Shown piece after piece: positions 32,526-41,712 of a stretch of DNA of 44,452 bases. The stretch comes from a virus. Position 1 is the first letter of the stretch, and every line of letters starts with the position of its first letter. Under the pieces are notes generated by a model, which did no database searches, was not told where the DNA came from, and saw only the letters and a program-made list of their open reading frames with translations. The stretch lies in IMG/VR virus record IMGVR_UViG_3300009151_000120, positions 1 through 44,452 of that record, one strand, 5' to 3'. The position numbers and the translations under genes are program-made.

Positions 32526-33582
32526 GTTTTAACCTTTGCATTAGTGTTCTTGGTGCTGCACAAACATCGCCTTGCCAACTCAATTGGTGACAGTCGCTAT
32601 TACAGATGTCAAAAACATTACAGGTGTAACAACGAGGATCGCGAGCTACCTCACATGTAATATTATTTATTCTTCCTGGAGCACTTAATAAACTATTTAT
32701 AGACTGCCCAATATCCCCAAAACTGTTACCAACAGCGGAATTTGGGCAACCTGATATTGTTCCATCGCCATTGATTGTAAAGATCTTTTGCTCACAGTCT
32801 CTGCAACGAACACCACCATGAACACCTTTTAGGACAGAGGAATATACACCTTCCAACAAAACATCATGGTACTCTGGCTTTACTGATTGATAAGTTTCAT
32901 GCATTCTAAGAAACCAATCATCTATCTCTTTATTCTCGGGAAAGATGTCAGTGTTTATATTTGCGCTTCCATCATGGGTAAGTCGCTCAAACTGAACATA
33001 GTTTACACCAAGAGTGTTTAACCAAGTAACCAACTCAAGAGTATCCATTTTCATCAAGTCTTTGTTTAGACTAATGTTCAAAGTTATATTGTGACCAAGA
33101 TCAACAAGAGTTCTAAGGTTCTTTCTCCAAAGTGCTTCTTGTTTATCATTTTCAAAACGAATGTTCTTGTCCCAGCTGGTGCAGAAACCATTCTTTAATA
33201 CAGTTGAGAAGAATTTTAAATGTTCCTCTGTCAGTGCGAAACAGAGATTCGTTGAACATGACCAACCAAGATTTGGCCAAAGGGGTGATACTTCTTCCCA
33301 AACTTTATACATATCTTCAAGTGGTGCAAGAAAAGGTTCTCCACCATGAAATATAATTGCGCCTGATCCAAATGTTTCACATTCCGCATGGAGTTTGTGA
33401 AACCAGTCTATTGTTGCTTGGGGATTGAAGTAAACTTTTCTGCCGTTGACACCATTAGTGAAACAGTGTTTGCAGTTGAGTTGGCAAGTTTCAGTTGTCT
33501 TTAGATAGACTACTAAATCTTTTGGTTTGAGTATACTAGAGACAGCTGCTGTCTTATAGAATGTTATCGGCTGTACATGCAT
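32506..33582 (-). CDS. radical SAM/SPASM peptide-maturase-like enzyme (358 aa)
   Basis: The radical SAM motif is TCQLNCKHC (C33, C37, C40 as CX3CX2C), followed by IIFHGGEPFLAP. The C-terminal SPASM region holds CRDC (C260, C263), ISGCPNS (C279), C310 and CYTCNVFDICNSDC (C318-C331), the CX2CX5CX3C signature for auxiliary clusters. This is the architecture of anaerobic sulfatase-maturase and RiPP-maturase enzymes. The start is ATG 33582; TTG 33585 is the alternative. No Shine-Dalgarno is visible, so reinitiation after the fibre gene is likely. The next gene encodes the CHSN-tail protein, its probable substrate. Confidence 0.88.
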   Translation of the reverse strand: MHVQPITFYKTAAVSSILKPKDLVVYLKTTETCQLNCKHCFTNGVNGRKVYFNPQATIDWFHKLHAECETFGSGAIIFHGGEPFLAPLEDMYKVWEEVSPLWPNLGWSCSTNLCFALTEEHLKFFSTVLKNGFCTSWDKNIRFENDKQEALWRKNLRTLVDLGHNITLNISLNKDLMKMDTLELVTWLNTLGVNYVQFERLTHDGSANINTDIFPENKEIDDWFLRMHETYQSVKPEYHDVLLEGVYSSVLKGVHGGVRCRDCEQKIFTINGDGTISGCPNSAVGNSFGDIGQSINSLLSAPGRINNITCEVARDPRCYTCNVFDICNSDCHQLSWQGDVCAAPRTLMQRLKHDNSWN

Positions 33583-33591
33583 CAAAAAACA

Positions 33592-34890
33592 TTATAAAAT
33601 CACACATTCAATTAATTTAACAGTTTCAGTATCGCTGGATTCAAGAGCCACGCCAAACGCTCCATAGAAGTGATGTTCACATTGAACAGCAGTTCCATTA
33701 TCACCAGCAGTAATACTTTTGCCTTTGGTAATTGCTCCAACAACTTTAACTGGGACACGACCTTTTAGTGCTATCTTTGTTCCGTCTTTCAACTCATCAT
33801 TCATACAGTAAGCAGGAGCAGCAGAAACAACACCGATTGCTTTGTCTCCAAAGAAAGATTGAGTAACTTCTTTTTCGCCACCAACTACAATAACAGTTCC
33901 TGTTTCATAGGTATCGTCGGCAAGATATTTTTCTGCCAAGTCGGCATACTTAGCAGTAGAAGCTGTTCCAAAAATTGTTCCGAAACGATTTCCGTCTTGG
34001 CCAATATCACCTGAACCATTACCACCAGATTTTGAAATAGATGGAAGTGTAACAGCGCCAGAGAAAGTTCCTGTTGTTCCAACAGTTAAACCAGCATTAA
34101 GTTGTAGAGATGAAAGTGTTACTGAACCAGAACTAGGTAAGTCAACTGAAATATTACCACCGACTCCGCTGCCATTTGTAACAACTATACCATTTCCATT
34201 AGTAACTACTGATCTTTGTGTAACTGAAGCAGCACCAATACGAACATAGATACCAGTGTTAGTTGCTGCTGCGATACCTGTTAATTCGTTTGAGAAAGGC
34301 TGAACATCAGTACCAATGGCAAGACCAAGGTTTGTTCTTACTGCAGTTGCTGATGTTGCGCCTGTACCGCCAGATGCAATTGGTAATGCAGTTGTTAAAC
34401 CAGTAATAGTTCCACCGACAATAGTAACACCAGAATTATTCTGAGTTGCCATTGATCCAAGTCCAAGGTTTGAGCGAGCAGAAGTTGCATCACTACCACC
34501 AGTGCCACCATTATTAATAGCAACAGTGCCAGAAACATTGGTTGCATTTCCAGTAAGAGTTCCTGTTACATTACCTGTGACATTACCTGTTACATTGGCA
34601 ATTACTGTTGTGGCACGAACCACTCCTGCGGCAATATCTGTATTGGCATCTCTAAGAACAATTGTGTTTGCCGTTGCAGTTGTTGCTGAATTATAACCAT
34701 CCAACAAATCTGCATCTAAACCAGAACCAACTCCGTCAACTGTTTTAAGTTTCGTTAGCACATCGGCTGCGGTATATGACGCTGCAGGTAAAGTAAGATT
34801 TAATTGAGCATTGATATTATTAAGGTTGTCGTCCATCTCTTGATTGGTAAGAGGACTTCCTTTAACAGTGCGTAGCGTGATAGATGCCAT
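33592..34890 (-). CDS. tail fibre-like protein with conserved C-terminal module (432 aa)
   Basis: N-terminal motif TVKGSPLTNQEMDDNLNNI is shared with the S74 short fibre at 24514-25140. Then LTKLKTVDGVGSGLDADLLD, a TGNVTGNVTGTLTGNATNVS shaft and repeats such as GGTGATSATAVRTNLGLA. The C-terminal 120 residues (313-432, opening AKYADLAEKYLADDTYETG) form a module recurrent in marine T4-like fibres; its AKYADLAE start resembles G2-type intramolecular chaperones, though this is not certain. The ATG overlaps the upstream stop (TAATG). The modification island begins nine bases after its stop. Confidence 0.84.
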   Translation of the reverse strand: MASITLRTVKGSPLTNQEMDDNLNNINAQLNLTLPAASYTAADVLTKLKTVDGVGSGLDADLLDGYNSATTATANTIVLRDANTDIAAGVVRATTVIANVTGNVTGNVTGTLTGNATNVSGTVAINNGGTGGSDATSARSNLGLGSMATQNNSGVTIVGGTITGLTTALPIASGGTGATSATAVRTNLGLAIGTDVQPFSNELTGIAAATNTGIYVRIGAASVTQRSVVTNGNGIVVTNGSGVGGNISVDLPSSGSVTLSSLQLNAGLTVGTTGTFSGAVTLPSISKSGGNGSGDIGQDGNRFGTIFGTASTAKYADLAEKYLADDTYETGTVIVVGGEKEVTQSFFGDKAIGVVSAAPAYCMNDELKDGTKIALKGRVPVKVVGAITKGKSITAGDNGTAVQCEHHFYGAFGVALESSDTETVKLIECVIL

Positions 34891-35120
34891 TAATTTTCCT
34901 TATTGATCAACAGTTGTAACATAGTTTTTATGTCGTTGATATCATTTTCAAGTCTATTTATCTTTTCGTTCTGAGTCTGTAATTGATTAACTCTAGCAGA
35001 CATAATATCTCTATTTCTAAGATAGGTTTCAAACTCTGATATATTCGTATTAATAATTGCGTTAGATGCCAAGTCTCGTACTAGAGATGGATTTCCTTCA
35101 ACCTGTAATATATTTTCCAT
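34890..35120 (-). CDS. small coiled-coil structural protein (76 aa)
   Basis: MENILQVEGNPSLVRDLASN, then INTNISEFETYLRNRDIM and a heptad-like C-terminal half (VNQLQTQNEKINRLENDIND, IKTMLQLLINKEN). Small VEGNPSLVRD proteins occur beside fibre genes in T4-like marine phages. The coiled coil suggests trimer assembly or linkage of the fibre to the baseplate, which is inferred. Start and stop each overlap the neighbour by one or two bases, so its amount is tied to the two flanking structural proteins. Confidence 0.82.
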   Translation of the reverse strand: MENILQVEGNPSLVRDLASNAIINTNISEFETYLRNRDIMSARVNQLQTQNEKINRLENDINDIKTMLQLLINKEN

Positions 35121-38100
35121 TATGTTGTTGCTATAACTCTAAGGTCTTTAACTCTAGTAACTTCCGATGTGTTGGTTGAAGTAAATACCAACTTAACATT
35201 AAAGGAATCAAAAGCAGTCAAACCAGTTATTGTATAGTCAACATCTTTGAAGGAATTATCACCATATTGAACTTTAGGGAACACACCATCTTGAGTTGCA
35301 AGAATATAATTAATTGTTCCATAAGAGTTCTTAGATCCAACTGGAGAAGTTCTATAATAAACTGCAACATTAGATGCTGTTGGTGAATTTATTGAAAGAC
35401 GAATCTTCATTGAAGTAGCTGGTGTTGCCAAACTAATCTGTTTAGTAACGTACTTACTGTGAGTAGAGCTACCCGACGGAGAAATCTCATCAATGTAAGA
35501 GTTTCTAAACACTATGGTAATTGCAGTTCCTGCAGAAACAATTGTCGAACCATTTGTGTTAGCGATTGTCACTGTTGCGCCATCAGAAGCAACACCAGTA
35601 ATTAAATATGTTCCGTTGTTTGTGGCAGTACCAGAACCAGAAATGGTAATATATTTACCAACCTGTAGAGTTGCCAATAGTGCTTTAGTTGGACCATCAG
35701 CTGATGCTATACCAGTGCTTGTAAAAGCAATATTAGTATTTGCTGAAGTCAAAGTAATTTGATCCAAACTACCGTAATTAATAACTGTTTCGCTTGGTGC
35801 GTTCAATGTATTACTAATAGCAACAAGTCCCATTCTTTTAGAATCAAGAACTGGAGAAACCGCATCATTCGTAGTTGTCATTTGACATTGAATGGTAACT
35901 GATTTATTTCCACTCATTAAAGTGTTTTCATTCTGTTGAGATGCAACAACTCTTGGTGCTGAGAAATAATTGGTATCATTTGCAACTGCACCAGAAAAAC
36001 TAGAGTCTAGTGTATACGGAGTTTCTGAACCATTTATTGATTTACCAGTTGTTGTCTTAAGAGAGAACAAAGCATTTGTATCAGCAAAAGTTTGAACTTG
36101 CGCGATTGGTTGTAAAGCATTATACTGATAATTTCCAATGGCAGTTGCAGTTTGACCACCTGCGTAACCAAATTTCTTACCAGTTGTAGTTGTTGTCAAT
36201 ACATAAGAATCGTTATCAGTCACTGTTGTTACAGTTGATAACTTATAAATCTCTGTAACTGGTATACCATTAATCGAAGGTGCGATTGTAAAAGTAGTTG
36301 CTGAACTCAAAGTGATCGCAGCATTTGCAACTAAAGTTAAAGAAGTATTACTTGCTACTGATGCAACTACACCAATATATCTTGGAGTTGCTTCATTAGT
36401 ATAAAGAACAGCACCTTGGCCAACTGTCGTTGTTCCAATATCTGTATTAAACACAGTTGACGAACCAGTAACAGTTACACTACCTGTTGAACATGTTATA
36501 GTTCCAGATGTTGGAGTAGATCCATAAATCTTTGTAGTATCAGAGTTAGAAATTGTTACATATGAGTTTGTTGAAAGTCCATGGTTTCTATGGAAGACAC
36601 GAACAAAAGCTGATCCAATATTTGTCTCAAAGGGATCCTTATCAAGAGTTACCTTTGGAATAATAGTATTAACAAATTGAACAGTTCCCACTGCATTTAC
36701 ATCAAACTGAGCACGATAAATTGTAAACTTCAAGTCTTGATCTTGATCAGCAGTCCAAGTAGATCCGTTCTGCGATTTAAATAACACACCAGCATATGGT
36801 TGGTCAGAAATAGTTCTGTTTGATCCTGGAATAGCATCTCCCATGTTAGAGATCCATGTTTTATATCCATTAGAATCAGAAGCAACAACTAAAGCATACT
36901 CAGTGGCATCCTGAACATAAACAGGAGATGGGAAAGTAAAGGTAGTTGCTGTGTCATAACTTGGAACGATAGTTCCATCAGGAAGTGTAACAGTACTTGT
37001 TGAAATATTTACCTGCTCAGGATTCAATGCAACCTGAGAGAAGGGTAGAATTGTTTTTCCTGGATTACCATTAACAACTTCTCTAATCTCAATATGAACA
37101 GGAATACTTCTATCCTTGGTAGCAAAGAATAAATCAACTGCTGTCAAGAATGCACCACCTCTTGAATTTACCATAAAGGTTTGAGCAAGTGGATCATACC
37201 AACCAGTATCAGAAACTACACGAGATGATGTTTGTGTGATTGTTTTAAACTGTGGGTCAACTTGATTCTGAACAAGGATACCATTTCTGGTAGACATATA
37301 TGTCGCTTGTTTAGTTTCAAGAACACCTTGAGCAAAATACTGTCCATTACCTCTAGAAGTAAAAGTTGCATCATTAGTTGTAGAGTCTGTAAGAGTGAAT
37401 TGACGCTGACCAATACGGAATCTTGCGGTGTCGCTATTTGGAACAGCAAACAATAATTGAACTTTACCGTTGACATCAGTTCCAAGAGAACCGCCAGCAG
37501 TCTGAGTAGTTTCAATTGCAGAAATTACTGCAGTTACTCCACTGATTGAACCAGAAATTGATTCACCATTTGTAAAAGTTCCCTTGATGTTAACAACATA
37601 AAGGTTTCTTGTTGATACAACACCGCTTGTATTTAATACCTGTTCAGATCCAACACAAATAGCAGTTGCTCCAGAAGAAGCACCAGTTATTACATCTCCG
37701 CTACTTAAACAACTCTGAGAATCACCATTAATTAAACGAGCAGTTTGAGTTGTATTGGCTCCAACATTTGATGTAGAATCAAAATTTACAGCACCAGTAA
37801 AGGTAATCTTAGTTGCAGGAGTACAGTAGGCAGCAACATTAACATTATCAAAGAATGGGTAGAATGTTGTGTTTGGTTTTAATCCTGTTGCTTGAATAAG
37901 AATATTTCTTGAACGAATATAAGGAATAACAGCAGTTGAAAGAACACGATCTTCAACCAACTGTGTGTCAATTTTAGCAACGACCTGAGTATTAATACCA
38001 GTTCTTGATAGACCAGAAGTAACAGCTGAAGTTTGTGCCGTAACAACACGATGTGCCCAACCTTGTCCTTGAACATCTCCGAACATTGCATTCAATTGAT

Positions 38101-41100
38101 CAGCAGGAGTATTGGCAGCGAGACCATCTCTCCAACCTACAGTTCCAAGTCCACGTTGGTCACCGACATATGTTTGAGTAGATGTTACTGGTTCGCCTGT
38201 CCATTGAGTTTGCCATGCGTTCCAAACAGTTCCAAGAACACCTGCTTTTTCAGCCAGTGTTGCGATAGTATTGAAATCGCCTTCTTGGTTTTGAACAATA
38301 TCTGGACGACGATCAGTTTCAAACCAAGTATCATTTGGTGGGTTTAAATTAACTTGACCAAGGAAAGTAAAAATAGCGAATGGATTAATATTTTCCAAAC
38401 GAGATGCATATGGTTGTGTAATAAGAGCAGGTGTTGCAATTATTGGAAGAGTAATCAACTCACCAGTTAGTTTATAATTTGAAGAAGAACGAGCAGCATC
38501 AGTTGAAACTTTTTCAATCAATCCGATATGTTTCATTGAATAAAACGCACGCAACTCATTTGCACCCATATCAATAGAACAGTAATAATCTACGCTGGTA
38601 ACATCACCAACATTATGTCCACTGAAATTGTCTACAACAAAACCATTCTTGAAACGATTTAAACCAGTTGTTGAGTCAGTAATTGTCAATGCTTCAGTTT
38701 GTTGTTCTAATAAAGACAACGAAGTGTAGTATTCAAGATTAGTAATTCTTCTCTCAAGAGTTCCAATGTCGCGCATTGTATAACGCTTGTTTTCGACTTT
38801 AGTAACTGCAACACTGTTAGAAGTTGTACTGAATGTATATGGTTCAAGATTTAATGTGTAAAGAACCATACCTTGTTTTGGCTCAGGTGGATCTCCTGGA
38901 TTTAATGATGGATTTCCTGCAATCTGGAAAAACTTACCATTAACATCAATGGCAATCTTATCTGTTCTTGCCAAATAGTAAATAAAGTCTGTTTGAATTT
39001 CTTGACCACGCTTAGGAATCAAAGAAGTAGAACCACCTGATCCAGAGAATGTTACACCAGTATCATCAACTCTTGGACGGAAGTCAATAGAATCTCTTAA
39101 AGATATAGAGTTAAAGAAAGGAATCTTTTTATAGTCAACATCAGCATAAGAATTAACAGAGAAGTAATCTCCAATACCATGAGTAAAATACTCAAAGGTA
39201 ACCTGAACTGGACCACTTGGTACAGTGTAGGAAGGTTTTAATTCTAACTTAGCAAGACCATAGAATGATGAAGTTTGGCCATCATTGAAGTTATATCGAT
39301 CACTGATATCAAGAGTATATGTTCCAGCTGCTGATGCAAAAGAACCAGCATCCATTAATACGCTGGTAACTCTATATCCATCGGCTTTTCCAAGACTTAA
39401 TGCCAGTGCTTGAGCAGCTGCTTGAGTTGTAAAAGTCACAGTGGCAGTTGTCAGAGTTTTAGTTTTTTCGGTACTTGAAGAAAGAGTTTTTACAACAGTA
39501 CCAATTACCGTAAATGCTCTTGAAGCGTAAGTATTTGATAAAGTAAAAGTAGCAGAAGAACCAGAGATTGAAGCAGAAACATAGGAAATCGTACTACCAG
39601 TTGTACTATCAACTAATTGATAATTATTTGTTTGAGCAGATGGAGCCATTGTTCCAGAAGCAGCAGAAACTGTTAGTGTACAATATCCAGTACCACCACT
39701 TCCTGTTGCACCAGCTGTTGCTGTAAATTTCTGATATGCGTAGTATGTAGTTCTGTTTGTAGAATCAGAAGATCTTAGTGATTTGATTGCATAGTAAGGC
39801 AATCTAAAGATTAATGATTCATTTTCTGGTTCAAGAATTTGTGTAGAAACTCTATCAATAGTAACACCAGTTACTGATGTTGATTGGTCAACAGTTATAG
39901 AGTTCTGTGATGCGATAGCAGTTACACGACGATATGTTCCACCGAGAGAAATATAATCACCAACAAGCAAATCAGTTTGAAAAGAAGTACCAGTACCAGT
40001 GATCGTTGTAGAAGCAGATGCTGTAGCAGCACCGACTAAACGAGTTGCCACTGGAGCAATATCAGCAGAGAAGTCAACAACAGCACCACCAGCTGGATTG
40101 TTATAGTAAAAAGATTTTACATTGCGTTTGAAGTCGTATCCAGAAAACATCTGAATATCAAACAATCCAATTTTATACTGAGTCCCACTGTCTAACTCAA
40201 TAAAACGAACACGAGCAGTACCAACTTGAGTGCCAACACCAGTTCCAGGAACAGGAGAAGCAACGCCAGTTGTTGTAAATTGATTGTATAGTGCAACCTG
40301 AACAAAAGTATCTACAAAAGGTGCAGCATTTACTGAGTTAACAAGAACATAGTTACCAACTGTCGCTGGTAAGAAAGCATTTATAACTTGAACTTGATGA
40401 GAAGAATCTCTACACTTATTGACATAAACATATTCAGTTGAAACTTTTTCAATCTCATGTCCCTGAACATATGCTTTACCTGGATCAAGAGCAATGGCAA
40501 GCTGATCATCGGAACCAGTTAAACTGATACCACGATTATATACTGGATATGGTGTGTATTCCCACTTAACACCAGTATTTCCTGATCCATCAAAAACAGT
40601 TCCAGTAGTATGAGTCGGTGGAACAGAGGAAGCAGAAGTTGCAGTATTTTTTGCGGTGTAAGTTTTTCCGCTATATAAAATAACATCACCAATCAAATAA
40701 GAGGTAGGTGTTGTTGTCCAAGTTCCACGACTATTATTTCTTGCCTCACGAACATCAACATTGAATGGGCGAACTGTATAGTTTCCAGATTCGTCATAAG
40801 TACGACGAGCCAGTTCTTTTTCTAATTCTGAATATTCTGTTTTGTTAACGATACGAATAATAGTACCACTGCTAACTTTTAACAGTTCAATAAAATTTTG
40901 ATCATCAACACTGGTAAGTGGAAGTTTAGTAAGAACTAAATCTATATGATAACGATGAGCACCTGGAGCAGCATAGTTATATGAAGTCTGCGCATTATCC
41001 AGTAATGTTGTATCATCTTCTGGTGTAATTGTTGTTTCTAGAATACTTAAACCAACACGATACGATGGTGTATTTGTATATTTGTCTAGAACAATTGTTT

Positions 41101-41680
41101 GATCAGCTGCACTATGAGCATCTGCACAAAGAACAAAGAAACCATTTACGTAGTAAACACCACGCTGTACAGTTGCCAAAGAACCAGTTCCAGTTGCAGA
41201 AGAAGCAGCTGCTTGAGTTGTTCCGCTACCATCGTCAAAAGTTATTACTTCACCATCGGCAAATACTTTTTGCGTCCCAGCAGTAGTGTCTGAAGAACGA
41301 TAACGAACATAGATTGTTGTTGGATCTGATGTAGTTGCGGAAACAACTTTAATAATTTGAGCCTGGACACCACTAGATCCAGTAATAAATTTACCAGTTG
41401 ACGCTGTAGAGGTAATATAAGATTCAGTAGATGCGCCACTGTATACAGCAACTAATTTGACATATTTGGCGTTTGTATCTATTGATACTTGACCAGGAAT
41501 AACCATTGAACCTTGTTTATAAAGTGCTCCACCTTGACGACTAATCTGATTTTGTAGAATAGTCTGTAGTTGGGTTAATTCTCTGGCTTGGACCGCAAAT
41601 GATGGGCGAAACAAAATGCGATAGAATTTACTATCTTCGCTGTAGTCATCATTGTATGGTTCGGTATTGAAATCTAGCAT
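35120..41680 (-). CDS. giant virion structural protein, DUF4815-type (2186 aa)
   Basis: The N-terminus (MLDFNTEPYNDDYSEDSKFY, then RILFRPSFAVQARELTQLQT) is characteristic of DUF4815 virion proteins of T4-like marine phages. Further family segments are KRGQEIQTDFIYYLARTDKI, LERRITNLEYYTSLSLLEQQ, a VIPYIRSRNILIQATGLKPN stretch, and SDTGWYDPLAQTFMVNSRGG with DLFFATKDRSIPVHIEIREV. The C-terminal part is beta-rich fibre-like sequence. It is probably a baseplate periphery or appendage protein, downstream of gp8 where T4 encodes gp9-gp12. No separate enzymatic domain is evident. A weak promoter-like ACTAAATA lies 26 bases before the ATG. Confidence 0.9.
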   Translation of the reverse strand: MLDFNTEPYNDDYSEDSKFYRILFRPSFAVQARELTQLQTILQNQISRQGGALYKQGSMVIPGQVSIDTNAKYVKLVAVYSGASTESYITSTASTGKFITGSSGVQAQIIKVVSATTSDPTTIYVRYRSSDTTAGTQKVFADGEVITFDDGSGTTQAAASSATGTGSLATVQRGVYYVNGFFVLCADAHSAADQTIVLDKYTNTPSYRVGLSILETTITPEDDTTLLDNAQTSYNYAAPGAHRYHIDLVLTKLPLTSVDDQNFIELLKVSSGTIIRIVNKTEYSELEKELARRTYDESGNYTVRPFNVDVREARNNSRGTWTTTPTSYLIGDVILYSGKTYTAKNTATSASSVPPTHTTGTVFDGSGNTGVKWEYTPYPVYNRGISLTGSDDQLAIALDPGKAYVQGHEIEKVSTEYVYVNKCRDSSHQVQVINAFLPATVGNYVLVNSVNAAPFVDTFVQVALYNQFTTTGVASPVPGTGVGTQVGTARVRFIELDSGTQYKIGLFDIQMFSGYDFKRNVKSFYYNNPAGGAVVDFSADIAPVATRLVGAATASASTTITGTGTSFQTDLLVGDYISLGGTYRRVTAIASQNSITVDQSTSVTGVTIDRVSTQILEPENESLIFRLPYYAIKSLRSSDSTNRTTYYAYQKFTATAGATGSGGTGYCTLTVSAASGTMAPSAQTNNYQLVDSTTGSTISYVSASISGSSATFTLSNTYASRAFTVIGTVVKTLSSSTEKTKTLTTATVTFTTQAAAQALALSLGKADGYRVTSVLMDAGSFASAAGTYTLDISDRYNFNDGQTSSFYGLAKLELKPSYTVPSGPVQVTFEYFTHGIGDYFSVNSYADVDYKKIPFFNSISLRDSIDFRPRVDDTGVTFSGSGGSTSLIPKRGQEIQTDFIYYLARTDKIAIDVNGKFFQIAGNPSLNPGDPPEPKQGMVLYTLNLEPYTFSTTSNSVAVTKVENKRYTMRDIGTLERRITNLEYYTSLSLLEQQTEALTITDSTTGLNRFKNGFVVDNFSGHNVGDVTSVDYYCSIDMGANELRAFYSMKHIGLIEKVSTDAARSSSNYKLTGELITLPIIATPALITQPYASRLENINPFAIFTFLGQVNLNPPNDTWFETDRRPDIVQNQEGDFNTIATLAEKAGVLGTVWNAWQTQWTGEPVTSTQTYVGDQRGLGTVGWRDGLAANTPADQLNAMFGDVQGQGWAHRVVTAQTSAVTSGLSRTGINTQVVAKIDTQLVEDRVLSTAVIPYIRSRNILIQATGLKPNTTFYPFFDNVNVAAYCTPATKITFTGAVNFDSTSNVGANTTQTARLINGDSQSCLSSGDVITGASSGATAICVGSEQVLNTSGVVSTRNLYVVNIKGTFTNGESISGSISGVTAVISAIETTQTAGGSLGTDVNGKVQLLFAVPNSDTARFRIGQRQFTLTDSTTNDATFTSRGNGQYFAQGVLETKQATYMSTRNGILVQNQVDPQFKTITQTSSRVVSDTGWYDPLAQTFMVNSRGGAFLTAVDLFFATKDRSIPVHIEIREVVNGNPGKTILPFSQVALNPEQVNISTSTVTLPDGTIVPSYDTATTFTFPSPVYVQDATEYALVVASDSNGYKTWISNMGDAIPGSNRTISDQPYAGVLFKSQNGSTWTADQDQDLKFTIYRAQFDVNAVGTVQFVNTIIPKVTLDKDPFETNIGSAFVRVFHRNHGLSTNSYVTISNSDTTKIYGSTPTSGTITCSTGSVTVTGSSTVFNTDIGTTTVGQGAVLYTNEATPRYIGVVASVASNTSLTLVANAAITLSSATTFTIAPSINGIPVTEIYKLSTVTTVTDNDSYVLTTTTTGKKFGYAGGQTATAIGNYQYNALQPIAQVQTFADTNALFSLKTTTGKSINGSETPYTLDSSFSGAVANDTNYFSAPRVVASQQNENTLMSGNKSVTIQCQMTTTNDAVSPVLDSKRMGLVAISNTLNAPSETVINYGSLDQITLTSANTNIAFTSTGIASADGPTKALLATLQVGKYITISGSGTATNNGTYLITGVASDGATVTIANTNGSTIVSAGTAITIVFRNSYIDEISPSGSSTHSKYVTKQISLATPATSMKIRLSINSPTASNVAVYYRTSPVGSKNSYGTINYILATQDGVFPKVQYGDNSFKDVDYTITGLTAFDSFNVKLVFTSTNTSEVTRVKDLRVIATT

Positions 41681-41712
41681 TTTTACTCTTCTCTATAATC
41701 TTAACTATTTAG

